A stretch of DNA of 64,000 nt, from contig WNYE01000077.1 in NCBI GenBank assembly GCA_021396245.1, forward strand, positions 1 through 64,000. The letters are read 5' to 3'. Source of the stretch: Sporothrix humicola. Taxonomy: Eukaryota; Ascomycota; Sordariomycetes; Ophiostomatales; Ophiostomataceae. A model generated the notes under the pieces. The model made no database searches. It worked only from the letters and a program-made list of their open reading frames with translations, and had not been told where the DNA came from. A program made the position numbers and the translations under genes. This document shows positions 21,126 through 32,994 of the stretch, one piece after another; the first letter of the stretch is position 1; each line of letters starts with the position of its first letter.

Positions 21126-23219
21126 GGCTGCTGCGTCTTTGTGTCTTCACTTGTTCGTGCGGTTTTCGAGAAGCTTTTTGGAAGAGAAACGCCGCCTGCT
21201 CGTTTGCGGCCGTGGGCCGGGGAATGTGAATGGTGCAAGCGCGGGGTCCTATCTGGCGCACGCAACTGGGATCGTAGGAAGAGGTATCGTGTCGTAAAAC
21301 CGCCACCGAGGGCTATCGAAATCGTAAAAAGTGTTGTCCTACTGAAAAGCGAGAACTATGTGAGGCAATCTGTCAATGAAATGCGTGAATGCGAAAAAAA
21401 GGAAGAGAGATTCAATCGTTCAGGCAGGAAGGTAGGGCGGACGGGCGTTGGACCTGCCTTCATAGTATTTGTTAGGCAGACGGGGCCGCCGTGGCACTTT
21501 GTTAGTATTGCTGGCCCGGGTGAGAGTGCTAACTGCGGGAAGGTGCGGCAGGCCACCCACTTTCCCTGATAGGTAACAGTTTCACGCCGAGTTCTAGAAA
21601 GTTCACTGTGGCTAGCCTCAGAATTTAGTCAGAGAGCCGCTAAGACTTGCTCTATCACAGCAGCTTCTCGAAGGCAGACCAGCGAGTTCGGCACTCAGAT
21701 TGTCAGGTTCCAGGCATTTTGATCATTTTCAGGAGAGTGACATGTAACGTACAGGGACAGCGGCGCCAACTCGAGGTATGCCTGGGCAGCCTCGTTGCCT
21801 CCACCAGGAAACAGAAAGAGCAACATGCGTTCTTGCCTCTCCAATTTGCAAGATAGATTTCCCTACGATGTTGCACGGAGCGTGGTTTCCTTGTAATACA
21901 TCGGCGGCATCCCACATCGTCGTACCTTCCACATGGCATATTTCCGCCGTACAATGTCCCTTCCCTCTGGAAATGGCATGCGTTTATGCAGGAAAGAGCG
22001 TTGGACGAGGACGGCCGTAAGGAAGGAGAGACCGTTGGTTCGTAAACAGGGAGACAAGATATTACAGCCGTTGGAAGAGGAAGTCAGACGGTGGGGCACG
22101 ATGCTTGCTCGTCCGTACCTTCTTCATTTAAACGAGCAACACAAAACCGAACACTGTAATTTAAGCAGGCGGCAAGAGCGATAGTCCCAACAACAAAAGC
22201 TCCTTCCCGATACCCTTCTGTTCTTTTCTTGAATTCTATAAAAAGGAAGTAACAATGGAGGCAATAAAAACACAAACAAACTACTCGCTGGGCGCGCCTC
22301 CCTCGCCACCGCTCTTCTTATTTGCTGTTGAGGGAAAGAACTATCACGAAATAGAGTCACGTGGCGATATCTGCAGCGTGTAATCGCTGAGATTGGTGGT
22401 GTGTTCTCACTATTAGTGACGTGCCACACCGCCAAACGCTTCCTTCCCAACCAACCCTCATTTCCAAGCTCCACAACAGACATTACATAAGCCTCCACAA
22501 GCCAATTTCTACGCTAAGTGAATGTGCAGGGCAGAAAAAAATGGAAGTGAAAAAAAAAAATCGAGCATATCTAAGCTAGAGCGCGACAGCGAAATTCTTT
22601 CTCCCCTCTCTCCTTCTTCCCTCTCCCTTCGTCAACCACCTTCAAAATCCAAAACTTCCACATCCGATAGAGAACACGATTTGACAGTACTTCACCGTAC
22701 TTGATTTCTGTTCTCGAACCTGCATTTCACTGCTCAAATCACAAAAAAAATTGAAAATCCATTCAAAAAACCAAAATCCAAGCCAACTTCCGTCCAGCTA
22801 ATTTCCCACGGAAACCCAAAAAAATATCACGATATTCCATCTCGCCAGTCGAACGGATATCTCAAAACACACATCTCCAAGACCAGAACCTTGTCATTCT
22901 ACCGAATTTCGTCTCTCTCTTAACAGGTACGCGGCGCTGCTCCCTTCCAACAGACGCTGGCGAAGGGCCATTCAGTGGCCTTTTCGTCGATTTTCTTTGT
23001 TTCGCATCCAGGCCTTTCCGTTCGCGTCATCTGCGTTAAGCGATTCCTGCGCTGCATTTCCCTTTGGATTGTGGCATCATCTATTGCAGCGACGTTTCCG
23101 GGACCTTTTCGACATTCGATCGTTTTTTGTTATTTTACTTTTATTTCACATTCTGAACATCCCACTAACAGCGATCTCCATCGCCAGACTCTCCTTTTCC
23201 ACCCAACCAAACCGACAAA
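21126..23219. other. divergent HUL5-PAB1 intergenic region
   Basis: 2.1 kb between divergently transcribed genes. The right half (about 22.5-23.2 kb) is probably the PAB1 leader. It has oligo(A) runs, a TATAAAAAGG string at 22237-22246 and splice-like signals near 22.92 and 23.17 kb that could define a leader intron. No convincing gene lies within. Confidence 0.55.
22530..22837 (+). promoter_or_regulatory. cluster of oligo(A) tracts upstream of PAB1
   Basis: Within about 300 bases there are A runs of 7, 11, 8, 6 and 7, plus several A4 runs, all on the PAB1 sense strand. A-rich 5' leaders are known to let PABP repress its own mRNA in animals. Whether this segment is transcribed here is not visible, so the regulatory role is inferred. 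Confidence 0.45.
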
Positions 23220-25487
23220 ATGGCTGCTTCCACCTCTGTCGACCAGCTCGCCAACGAGCTCAACAACGCCTCGCTTAACGGCAGCGACAAGACTGCCCCC
23301 GCCATCAACACCAGCGTTGGCGAGGCCACCGAACTCGATGCTGCCGGCCCTACCCCCAGCTCGGCTGCTGCTCATCAGCAGGCCTCTGCTTCACTGTATG
23401 TTGGCGAGCTCGATGAGTCCGTCACCGAGGCCATGCTCTTCGAGTTGTTTTCGCAGATCGGCCCCGTTGCCTCGATCCGCGTCTGCCGTGACGCCGTCAC
23501 CCGCCGTTCGCTGGGCTACGCCTACGTGAACTACAACAGCACCCCCGATGGCGAGAAGGCCCTCGAGGAGCTGAACTACACCCTCATCAAGAACCGCCCT
23601 TGCCGCATCATGTGGTCGCAGCGCGACCCTGCTCTGCGCAAGACTGGCCAGGGCAACATCTTCATCAAGAACCTCGATGCTGCCATCGACAACAAGGCCC
23701 TGCACGACACGTTTGCTGCCTTTGGCAACATTCTGAGCTGCAAGGTCGCCCAGGACGAGCACGGTGCCTCCAAGGGCTACGGTTTTGTGCACTACGAGAC
23801 CGATGAGGCTGCCCAGCAGGCCATCAAGAACGTCAACGGCATGCTTCTGAACGAGAAGAAGGTGTACGTCGGCCACCACATTCCCAAGAAGGACCGCCAG
23901 AGCAAGTTCGAGGAGATGAAGGCCAACTACACCAACATCTACATCAAGAACCTCAGCCCTGACGTCACCGACGACGAGTTCCGCGAGCTGTTCGAGAAGT
24001 ACGGCACCGTGACCTCGTCCACCATTGCCCGCGACCAGGAGACTGGCAAGAGCCGTGGCTTTGGCTTCATCAACTTCACGGCCCACGACGCCGCTGCCGC
24101 CGCCGTGGCCGAGCTCAACGAGCGTGACTTCCACGGTCAGGAGCTGTACGTTGGTCGTGCTCAGAAGAAGCATGAGCGGGAGGAGGAACTCCGCAAGTCT
24201 TATGAGGCTGCCCGCCAGGAGAAGGCCAGCAAGTACGTCGGCGTCAACCTGTACATCAAGAACCTTGATGACGAGGTCGATGACGAGAAGCTCCGTGAGC
24301 TGTTCTCTCCCTACGGCCCCATCACCTCAGCCAAGGTTATGCGCGAGACGCTGACCGAGGGTGAGGAGGAGGCCGCCAAGGAGACCAAGGAGGAGAAGAA
24401 GGAGGAGACGGCCGAGGGCGAGGCCGCTGAGGAGAAGAAAGAGGCCGCCGAGGGCGAGGAGAAGACTGAGGAGAAGGCCAACAAGGGCCCCAAGCTCGGC
24501 AAGAGCAAGGGCTTCGGCTTCGTCTGCTTCAGCAACCCCGACGACGCCACCAAGGCCGTCACCGAGATGAACCAGCGCATGGTCAACGGCAAGCCCCTGT
24601 ACGTTGCCATTGCCCAGAAGAAGGAGGTTCGCAAGAGCCAGCTGGAGGCCAGCATCCAGGCCCGCAACACCCTGCGTATGCAGCAGGCTGCTGCCGTGGC
24701 CGGTATGCCCCAGTCGTACATGCAGCCCCAGGTCTTCTACCAGCCCAACCAGCAGCAGGGCTTCCTGCCCCAGGGTGGTCGCGGCATGGGCTTCCCCCAG
24801 GGTGGCATGATCCCCGGCGGCCGTCCCGGCCAGTTCGCTCCTGGCAACTTCCCCCAGGGCGGCCGTGGCGGCATCCCTCCCCAGCAGCTGCCCCCCAACA
24901 TGTACCTGCCGGGCCAGTTCCCCCCTGGTGTCCCCTTCAACGGCCCCCAGAACGCCCAGTACATTGCTGCCATGCAGCAGGTCCAGCAGACGGTTGGCCG
25001 TGGCGGTGCCCCGGCTGGCGGCCGTGGCCCCATGCCCGGCATGCACGGCAACAACCTGGGCGGCCCCGGCCTGCCCGGCTTCCCTCCCTCGACCCGCCAG
25101 AACGGCGGTGGCCGTGGCCGCGGTGGCTTCAACGGCCCCCAGGGCGGCCGCGGCAACCAGAACGCCGGCCCCGCTCCCGGCCCTGAGCTGAGCCAGTCGG
25201 CCCTGCTCCAGGCCCAGCTGAACAGCGTTGGCAACAACCAGCAGCAGCAGAAGCAGATCCTGGGTGAGGTTATCTTCCCCAAGATCCAGGCCCTGCAGCC
25301 CGAGCTTGCCGGCAAGATCACCGGTATGCTTCTGGAGATGGAGAACCAGGAGCTGGTGCACCTTGTCGACGACGAGGCTGCCCTGAAGGCCAAGGTTGAG
25401 GAGGCCCTCGGCGTGTACCAGGAGTACGTCAAGAACCAGGCTCCTGCCGAGGAGGGCGAGAAGGCCAAGGCTGAGGAGAAGAACTAA
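23220..25487 (+). CDS. PAB1: cytoplasmic poly(A)-binding protein
   Basis: Binds mRNA poly(A) tails and links them to translation initiation, deadenylation and mRNA turnover. The 755-residue protein has four RRMs at about 58-135, 146-222, 239-316 and 342-468. RNP1 motifs include LGYAYVNY, KGYGFVHY, RGFGFINF and KGFGFVCF. RRM4 is split by a Glu/Lys/Ala-rich insertion (about 376-428). A Gly/Pro/Gln/Met-rich linker with RGG-like repeats follows. The C-terminal PABC (MLLE) domain (about 655-742) includes KITGMLLEM. No intron in the coding region; the ATG at 23220 (CAAA-ATGG) is well placed. Strong C-ending codon bias suggests high expression and produces long antisense open frames that are not genes. 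Family call is certain. Confidence 0.98.
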   Translation: MAASTSVDQLANELNNASLNGSDKTAPAINTSVGEATELDAAGPTPSSAAAHQQASASLYVGELDESVTEAMLFELFSQIGPVASIRVCRDAVTRRSLGYAYVNYNSTPDGEKALEELNYTLIKNRPCRIMWSQRDPALRKTGQGNIFIKNLDAAIDNKALHDTFAAFGNILSCKVAQDEHGASKGYGFVHYETDEAAQQAIKNVNGMLLNEKKVYVGHHIPKKDRQSKFEEMKANYTNIYIKNLSPDVTDDEFRELFEKYGTVTSSTIARDQETGKSRGFGFINFTAHDAAAAAVAELNERDFHGQELYVGRAQKKHEREEELRKSYEAARQEKASKYVGVNLYIKNLDDEVDDEKLRELFSPYGPITSAKVMRETLTEGEEEAAKETKEEKKEETAEGEAAEEKKEAAEGEEKTEEKANKGPKLGKSKGFGFVCFSNPDDATKAVTEMNQRMVNGKPLYVAIAQKKEVRKSQLEASIQARNTLRMQQAAAVAGMPQSYMQPQVFYQPNQQQGFLPQGGRGMGFPQGGMIPGGRPGQFAPGNFPQGGRGGIPPQQLPPNMYLPGQFPPGVPFNGPQNAQYIAAMQQVQQTVGRGGAPAGGRGPMPGMHGNNLGGPGLPGFPPSTRQNGGGRGRGGFNGPQGGRGNQNAGPAPGPELSQSALLQAQLNSVGNNQQQQKQILGEVIFPKIQALQPELAGKITGMLLEMENQELVHLVDDEAALKAKVEEALGVYQEYVKNQAPAEEGEKAKAEEKN

Positions 25488-27267
25488 GCGGGTTGTTATT
25501 TGTTTGCCACACACACACAACTCTGGCACGCTCCCATTTTGGAGTGTGCAGGGTTTGGGCATAATGAATATGGGGGTTTGTTAGCAGCACGGTGCAAACA
25601 CCGGCGCATTTTCCTCCTTTGATGATACCAAACATTTCCTTATTTTATCTCTTTTTTTCCATCACGAATGGTCGGCTTCTTTCTGCTTTTATTTTTTATC
25701 GACGACTTCCCTCGTCACCCTCTTCTTTTCGCTCGTTTCTCGTTATGATGCAATGTTACCCCCCTTACGCCTGTTGTCGTTGTTGTTTCTACTGACTTTC
25801 TCTTGCTTTCCACTACATTTTCATCAACTGCTTTGTTGTTTGTTGCTGTCTGTTGTTGTACGCAAGAGAGAATGAGTTTGAAAACGACAATACCTGGCGC
25901 TGGCAATGTCTTGCTTTGTATTGATAGACTCACCTGTTCTGTTTCTGTTATGGAGTGGGTGGGAAAATGGTCTTAAGGGATTCTACTATGGGGTGGGTGA
26001 AGAGAACAAACAAGAAAGACGGGAAGCAAACCGAGTTAGCACAAGACAACGACAACAGCCTTTTCGCTTTCTCTGCAGCGACCCCCAGCAAACAAAAGGA
26101 CATCGCCAACCTGACTCTCTTTTCCCCCACCACCTCCCGATTTTTTTAACCTCACCAGGGTGGTATGCCTTAGCTGGAGGGGGTGCTCGACAAGATTTGC
26201 GAGTGGCATTGCTTGTTCGTCATGGACTCTGCTTGCTTCTCTTTCTCTCTCTTTTTGTTGTTCTCGATGCACCAAATTTTATTATCTGACCCTGGCGGCG
26301 TTTTCGAGGGTTATCGGCTACCTGTCTATCTGTTGTCTTTTTTTCATGTTATCTCCTGTCTTCATGTCTTTATTTCATGTTTTTTTTTAACGAAAGGGTC
26401 TCAAGTATATCGTCTTTTTTTATTTGATTTATTACTTTCTTTTCCTTTTTCTTTCCTTTTTTCATTCTCCTTTCCTTGCCTTGTTTTCTAGTTTGCCCTT
26501 CCTTTTTTGCCATGTTTAACAAATTGTTCTCGATGCGGCTCGGATTGTTCGGCGTCTTGTTCTATGTTGTTATTCAGCAAAGGGAGGGGGGCCGCGGAAA
26601 ATGGCAAAGAAAATGAAATGGGAGGGGAGTACAAAGGTCAAAATGGAGTTGAAAGGGCCCCAAAAAGGAGTGACGGAACAGGCCAAGGACGGCCTCAGAT
26701 TGCCTCAAAAGGTCGTTGATGGATCGAGTATTTTATTTTGTCTATCTGACATTATGGGAATATCTTTCAAATACAAAAAGTTTAATTATCTCGAGTTCAT
26801 CAATTGTGAAAAGTGCATCATGTGTTTCCCAAAACTGTGTAGTACAAGATGCACCATACTGTATTGTAGCCTGTTACTGTATCTCATTCCGCATGTATCA
26901 TTGAAGCACCAGTCAAGGGCGAAAAGTAAATGATAAAGAATTCTATTTTTGTTATGAATGTTCAGGCATTGCCAGTTACAAGATAATTCAATAATGCCCC
27001 CAAAACAAAGACGCCCCTGTATACTCCGGTATGACTATGAAATGCTCCCTTGTGAAAAACAAAAACACAACAAACTCTAAACTTCTGCTTCTATGCATTT
27101 GCAATTTTTGCGGCTCTCAATCTTTAGGTCTGTAGAAATGTTCACCTCCTGGCCAATTGAAATTGACTCTAATCGTGTTCCCCAGAATGGAAAAAAATGG
27201 AGAAAAAAACACGGAAGAGAAAAGACTCCCCCATCAGCTCAATCAAAGCGGCAGTGGTTGCACCACT
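25488..27267. other. convergent PAB1-elongase intergenic region
   Basis: 1.8 kb between convergent genes, so it holds two 3' untranslated regions. It is T-rich on the plus strand with many TTTT runs through 26.5 kb. I see no gene or structured RNA. Confidence 0.6.
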
Positions 27268-28795
27268 TTACTTGCTGTGCTTGGCCTTGGACTTCTTGGA
27301 CTTATCCTGAACAGGCGCGACAGGAATGCCCTGAGAGGCGTCAGACTCAACAGCCTCGGCGGAGACTCCATAGACCTCCTTCTCGAGGCCAATAGCCGCG
27401 TCCCAGCCGGCCTTCTCGGCAAGGTTGCCGACGTTGCTCAGACGGCGGCGGACCTCCTCCTCAGTCGTAGCAATAGTAGCAACGAGGCTGGCAGGAGCAT
27501 TGGTCGGCGCGGCGGCCAGCTTGCGGGCCTTAGTCTCCGATGTGCCATCGACGCCGCCCTTGCCAACGGCAGTGCGAGCGTTTTCGGCCTTGCTGCGAGA
27601 CAGGTAGGAAGTAATGAAGAACTTGACGAATAGGTACGTCAGGGGTGCGAGGTAAACCACATTAAGCCAGATCGCAAAAGTCTCGCTAGACGTCGCAATG
27701 CATGATATGGCCTTGAGAGGCGTTGGAGCAGCTTGGCCGGCCTGGGGGGAAGTGGCGTTGACAGCCGGGGTGCCAGAGACAATGCCATTGTCCTTGGACG
27801 AGGTGGCAGGCACGGTGTAGCCAATGAAGGAGTGAGACACGGCAACGGAAGCGCCAACCAGGAACTGGGTGATTTGAGCCGAAGTCAGCGAGCGCTTGAC
27901 CTTGGTGGGGACACGGACAGAGAAAGCCGTGAAGGTGAAGTAGCTGTACTGTGAGGTTGTTAGACTGGGAGCAATCAGACGAAAGTGAGATGGGATTGTT
28001 GGAGATACTTACCATCAGCGTGTGGATGAAGGAATTCATAAACACAAACATCCAGATAGGAGCGCTCATGTAACGCATTCCGGCCCACATGCACATCATG
28101 GCGCCGGCGTGGTGGTAGGTCTGAAGAGTAGAGCTGTATTTACCCTTGGCAAGAATGATAAAGGTGTCGAGGACCTCGTAAAACTTGCTAATGTAGAAGA
28201 GCCAGCCGTAGAAGGCAAGACCCTCGTTCCACATGCGGCCAGGCTGGTTGCGGTCAGGAGTGACGGCGAACTCGGCCGAGACAGGGCTCGACTGGGTCGT
28301 CCAGATGCCAGAGCGCTCGTCGTAGATGAGACCGTTGCCGAGACCGGGAGCACCGCTCATGCGGCAGATGCTGTCAACAGTAGAGGCCCAGCCACTAGTG
28401 CTCGGGTCACCGGTGTTGGCAAAGGGGTTGGCCAGAGTGCGACGGAGCATGTTGACCATGCCGATCCAGGTCCAGGCAGAATAGACAGCAAGGAACACAT
28501 TGTGAGCCACGACAAACGCAAAGAACGCCTTGGTCTGGCTGATGGCCCAGGGTCGGCGGTTGGTGGACTTGTTGTACTTGTTGAGAAGCTTGGCAGTGAC
28601 AGCGTAGACCGCCGCAATGGTCAGCGGCACACGGATGTCAAGGGCAGCCGCATAGAGGCTGTCCGAAATGCGGAAAGGGGGGTTGTAAGCCAGAGAGCCC
28701 GGCTCAGGAAGAGGCAGAAAAGCCGGGTCCGAGCTGGGGGGCAGGCGGAAGTATGAGAGCAAAGGGAGCTTCGCGACAACGCGTGAAGCGGCCAT
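27268..28795 (-). CDS. ELO-family fatty-acid elongase
   Basis: Membrane 3-ketoacyl-CoA synthase of the ELO (GNS1/SUR4) family, which extends long-chain acyl-CoA in the ER. Exon 1 is 28795-28013 and exon 2 is 27948-27268. The 64-nt intron has donor GTAAGT, branch TCTAAC and acceptor CTCACAG, and joins in frame as NSFIHTLM|YSYFTFTAF. The product is 487 residues. Family motifs are KFYEVLDT (204-211), the box QTYHH (225-229) and NSFIHTLMYSY (254-264). The first His of the usual HxxHH box is Gln, a variant I recall from some PUFA-type elongases. It is longer than most ELOs because of a loop of about 75 residues (118-190) and an Ala/Lys-rich tail ending in KSKAKHSK. Chain-length preference is unknown. 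It is divergent from the fatty alcohol oxidase gene. Confidence 0.93.
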
Positions 28796-31700
28796 GATGA
28801 TGGTGTTTGCGGCTGGACACTCAAGGGATAATTCCAGACAAAAATAAAAGGAGGCAAATGGGGACGACCGTGCGTTAAGGTAACTGAAAAGCGAGGTGAG
28901 AGAGGAGAGAGGTCAAATTGTAGGGAAAAGCGGAAAGGCGGTGTCCAGAGACAAGAGGAGGATAAAATGAAACGTGGACAAGAGCTGAGAACTCGGGATG
29001 TCAGTGTGCTAGACGAAGATGGAAATGAGGCACACGACGTGGAAATGGTGGCCGTCCTCAACTCTGTTGAAAGAATGAAGAGGAAAAGGAGAGAAGAAAG
29101 GGGGCTCGAGATGGATTTGAAGTAGAAGCGAAGAATCCAAACAAAGATGGAAAACAAAGGTAGGAGGGTCAACAAATGAAGAAACCAAAACAATGTTCAA
29201 TTAGGAAAGAACGGATGGATGGTGAGGAAGCAGCGAGCGGCATGTGCTATTTACAAAGAGAAACGGGAAGGGCAAGGGCAGGTGCCAGCCAGGCCGCAAA
29301 GCGTGCTCTGGAAAGCACGACCGTCTTTAATTGGGGAGCTAACCCTAATGAACCTGAACCCGACCGCCGGAAGGGATCTGGGCCACAAAGCTGATGATGC
29401 AGATGCCCATTCAAGGAAGCTGTGGAGTTTTTTTTCTTCTTTCTTTTCTTTTCCTTGTCCATGCTACAGTGACCTTCTGGCGGGTAGATGATCAAAGGTT
29501 TTCGAGAGGCAAATTCGCAAGCGCCAAGTCGACTTACACTACCTTTCTTTCTCCGTGCAGCTCGCCTGCAAGTAGTATGGGGCCTAGATGATCGGGGGAA
29601 GAACTAGGTGCTTGGAGCTGTTTTTTGTTGAGTTGTTTCCTTTCGTGCTTCAAAAAATCGTGGCGGAAGGCGAGCCTGACTGTAATGGAAGGCGCGACTT
29701 TTTTCCTTGTGACACTGATACTGAGAAGGTATCAACCTCATAGAATGTCGCGTCGGGGTACGACGTAAGATTCGATTCTGTTTTTCCAGGTCGTCCTTGC
29801 CGTCGATACCCTGACAGCCTGAGAGCCTTCCCTCATTCTTGATCGACCAATAGATCGGCAAGGAAGGTGCGGATGTCGATAACGAGCTCCATGGCTGCCC
29901 GTACGATGGTGCTTTGAAGGGCGTCATCCATTACCACAACGACTTTTCGGAGATGCTTTCTTGCTTTCTTGCTCTTTTGCTTTCTTTTCTTTTGCCTCTC
30001 AGTGCTGTAAAATGGTCAAGAGAATATGGAGGCAGGGCACCAGATAGGAGACGGGAAACAGGGTTCCGTGTTTGCCATGTTTCATCGGCAATAGAGGCGC
30101 CCGTGGTCTCTCCGTTGTCTCCCTTTCCTCACCCCCGCGCCTTCCACGACAGCCGTGTCCGCACAGATTGCTGTTTCCCAGTGTATTCTTTTATTTGGAT
30201 TCCAACGGTCAGTAAGCAGGAAGGAGTGAATGGCAACTTTCACATGTTTGATCGAAACCGTGATTGTCTTTATTTTGATTGTCAAAACGTGCCTTCTCTC
30301 TTTATCAGCCCTCTTGTGCCGTCTCCAGTGTTTCCTGCCTTATTGGGACCCTTGAGGTTGGAAAAAAAAAGTCAAGAAAAAAACTGTTGGGAAAGTGAGA
30401 ATTGGCCAATGGGAAAGCGCAACTTACAGCCAGGGGCCCCGTCGAGTGCCCACGCCGCTTGTACCTTCTCGCCCAGCCTAGCCCCGCCATCCGTTCCTTC
30501 TTTTGGAGTTCTTTTCTTCGAGATCTTTGGTCATTCCTTCTCTTTTTGCTGCATATTACTGTTTCTTCGTGTTGGCTGTTGCCCAAATGAGTTTAAACGC
30601 TCAGGAGGACGAGGCAGGTACATCTGACTCGATCTTGCGGAACGCTCCTTCGCTATCTAGATTGTGGTTCAGGGCACACAAACACACGATCCCGCTGCTG
30701 TGCTGTTTCTGTTTTTGTCTGAATGTGTTTGTTTTTCTTTCCTTCTTGTGTCTCCCTATCATGTATGCACAAAAATGCTCTCGAAGAAGGCACGATGAAG
30801 AGCAATTGCCAATTGAGCCAATGTGTCAAGGAAACCACCGCTCCGCTGCAAGTCTGCCCTGCGGTTGAAACGCCCCTTCCCGCCGCCACTTAAAAAATGT
30901 CAAGAAAGAGGCAAACATAAACCTGCCCCGCACCATCCCCAACAAAACCAGAAGATGCGCGGCTGCTGCACAGGAAGGACCAATCGACAGCACAAAAGCG
31001 CAATTCGCTTTGGATCTGGGCCTGGGCGCAGAAGGCGCGTTGCGCGAAAAGGCTCCCCAAAAGCTCCTTCAAACTTAAAGCGATTGCAGCGTTGTTCCGG
31101 GAAGAATTCCAAAATAGGGCAGGGACGACCGTCAACCCCGTTTTCACGTGCTTTTTTTTTTCCTGCTTTTCTGATTCGGACATCTCTCGTCCCCCCCATT
31201 TCCTCTTTTGTCGTCACAGCCTGCGTGGGGCGGAGAAGGAACGAACAGGGGTAAGTAGTCCTGAGGAGGTGAGAGTGGCAGCTTCCTTCTGTGAGAGGTG
31301 AGAGAAAGAGGAGTAGCGATAGAGGCACTACCGAGGCTGCCAACAAAAAAATATCGACGGTGGAGCACATCATTGCTCTGATATCAGCTTCACTTTCTCC
31401 ATTTCCGTCTTCGAATTCTCAACAAAGATCACCAGCAGCCACGACGCGTTATTGTCGGAATCTCGTTTTCCCCTTGCCCAGCGACAAGTGCCGCTTTTCG
31501 CTTTCTTTTCGCCGTTTGAGCAGCCCGCCCCGTGCGCCTCTCGGACCTTGCTTTCGATCCTATTCTTTGCCTTTATCCTTTACCCTATTCTTAATTTCCA
31601 ATCATCTCAATATCTCAATATCTTAATCTGCCAATCTCCCAATCACTATTAATACCGGTCACCCAGATACTTGGGCCGCTTCCCCGCATTCGACCGTTCT

Positions 31701-32994
31701 GATTCTATTAAACTAGCCCTGTTCCCCCAGTCTTGCAATTCGAGCAGCCCAACATCAACATGCACATACTTTGGATCTCGAATCTCGAGATCTCTGAGGC
31801 TGCGGCTGTGACTACGGCATTTGTTTTTGTCATGCCACCTGCGTTGTTTGATGCCACCCTTCCCATTGACGCCCGAGGCCATTCTGACAAACCAAGTCGT
31901 ATTCTGTTTTCTTCTTTTTGACTCCTTTGCAATGCCGTCCTTTTCAGCCCCGGATGCGATCCGACATTTTGGTGCTTGTCGACCCCGGATTCGTTCCGAC
32001 AGCCACAGCGAAGAAGTAACACATCGTGCCATTTCTGGCAAGGCGTGCCCAGCCACAACAGTCGAGCGAAAGTGATTAATGAGACCATCTGTCAAGTTCA
32101 GCTGCTTGTACTAGCACAGTGTCGATACAGTGAGAACAAGTGCCTCCGCTTTCTGGGGTAAAACTGCCCCCCAGACTTGCAAGACTCGTGCAGTCAATCA
32201 GTTGATTGAGATTCTAAAAGATCTCGAATTCCGTGCCATCCGCCAGGGGCGAACAATTAGTATTGCGGGTTTGTAGTTCATCCCGAGCGGAGGGAGCCGT
32301 TGTGCGTCTACCGTCTGACCCAGAGAACCTCAGAATGGTAACCAAGCAGCCGCCCATCTGACATAAGACAAAGGAGCCGTGCTCCAATTGAGGAGCGAGA
32401 GGAGCATCGTCTCACAGCATCATAGCTTGCGTCAGTTTGGGGCTCGAGGCACCGTCATTTGTACGACGTAGATGTGCGAGGAGCGAATAAAAAACCAAAG
32501 TCTTACGAATATTGCATCCAAGTTGAATCTGTTCGCAAATATTTCCTAACAACGATGATCACCGCACCAACCCCGGCATTTTACCCCTTACAAAGAAGCT
32601 GCTAGGCAGTAGCCCGTTATCAGAAGCTTAGCTTTCCCCGCGCTGCTGTTGGTTTGAGGCCAGTGCCGAGGACACTGTATACAGAAACACGCTTCAAGAT
32701 GGACAAAAATGAGGGAAGGCAAAGCAAGAGCTCGTGGCAAGCTCCTGTATGAGGATCTCTCGATTCGGAAGAGAAGCCGGCCTTGCTGTTTCTCTTTACA
32801 TATCCCCGGTGTTCCGGTTTGTACTTTTTTTCTTTTGTTTATTTATTTCCTTCGTGATACTTCCTCCAGCAATTTAGTGATTATTTTCGCGACCCGACCC
32901 GTTTTGCATCATACCCAGAGCTTCCTTCGACCTCACGACTAGCGCGTCCTACCAACTTCATCGTTACAACGTCACGATACCCTTTGCCGCCAAA
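28796..32994. other. 4.2 kb divergent intergenic region (elongase / alcohol oxidase)
   Basis: This region supplies the upstream DNA of both flanking genes. Elongase-proximal sequence (28.8-29.5 kb) is C/T-rich on the minus strand. The middle holds alternating purine and pyrimidine blocks and ATCTCAATATCTCAATATCTTAATCT-like microrepeats near 31.6 kb, with short inverted repeats near 32.2 kb. A CCGAGG (CCTCGG on the other strand) sits at 32666-32671. No supportable gene, tRNA or transposon was found. Confidence 0.55.

Noticed and set aside
24327..25562. 411-codon minus-strand open frame (and 23391-24173)
   Set aside because: Antisense to PAB1, Leu/Gly/Ala-rich mirror of its codon bias; not a gene.
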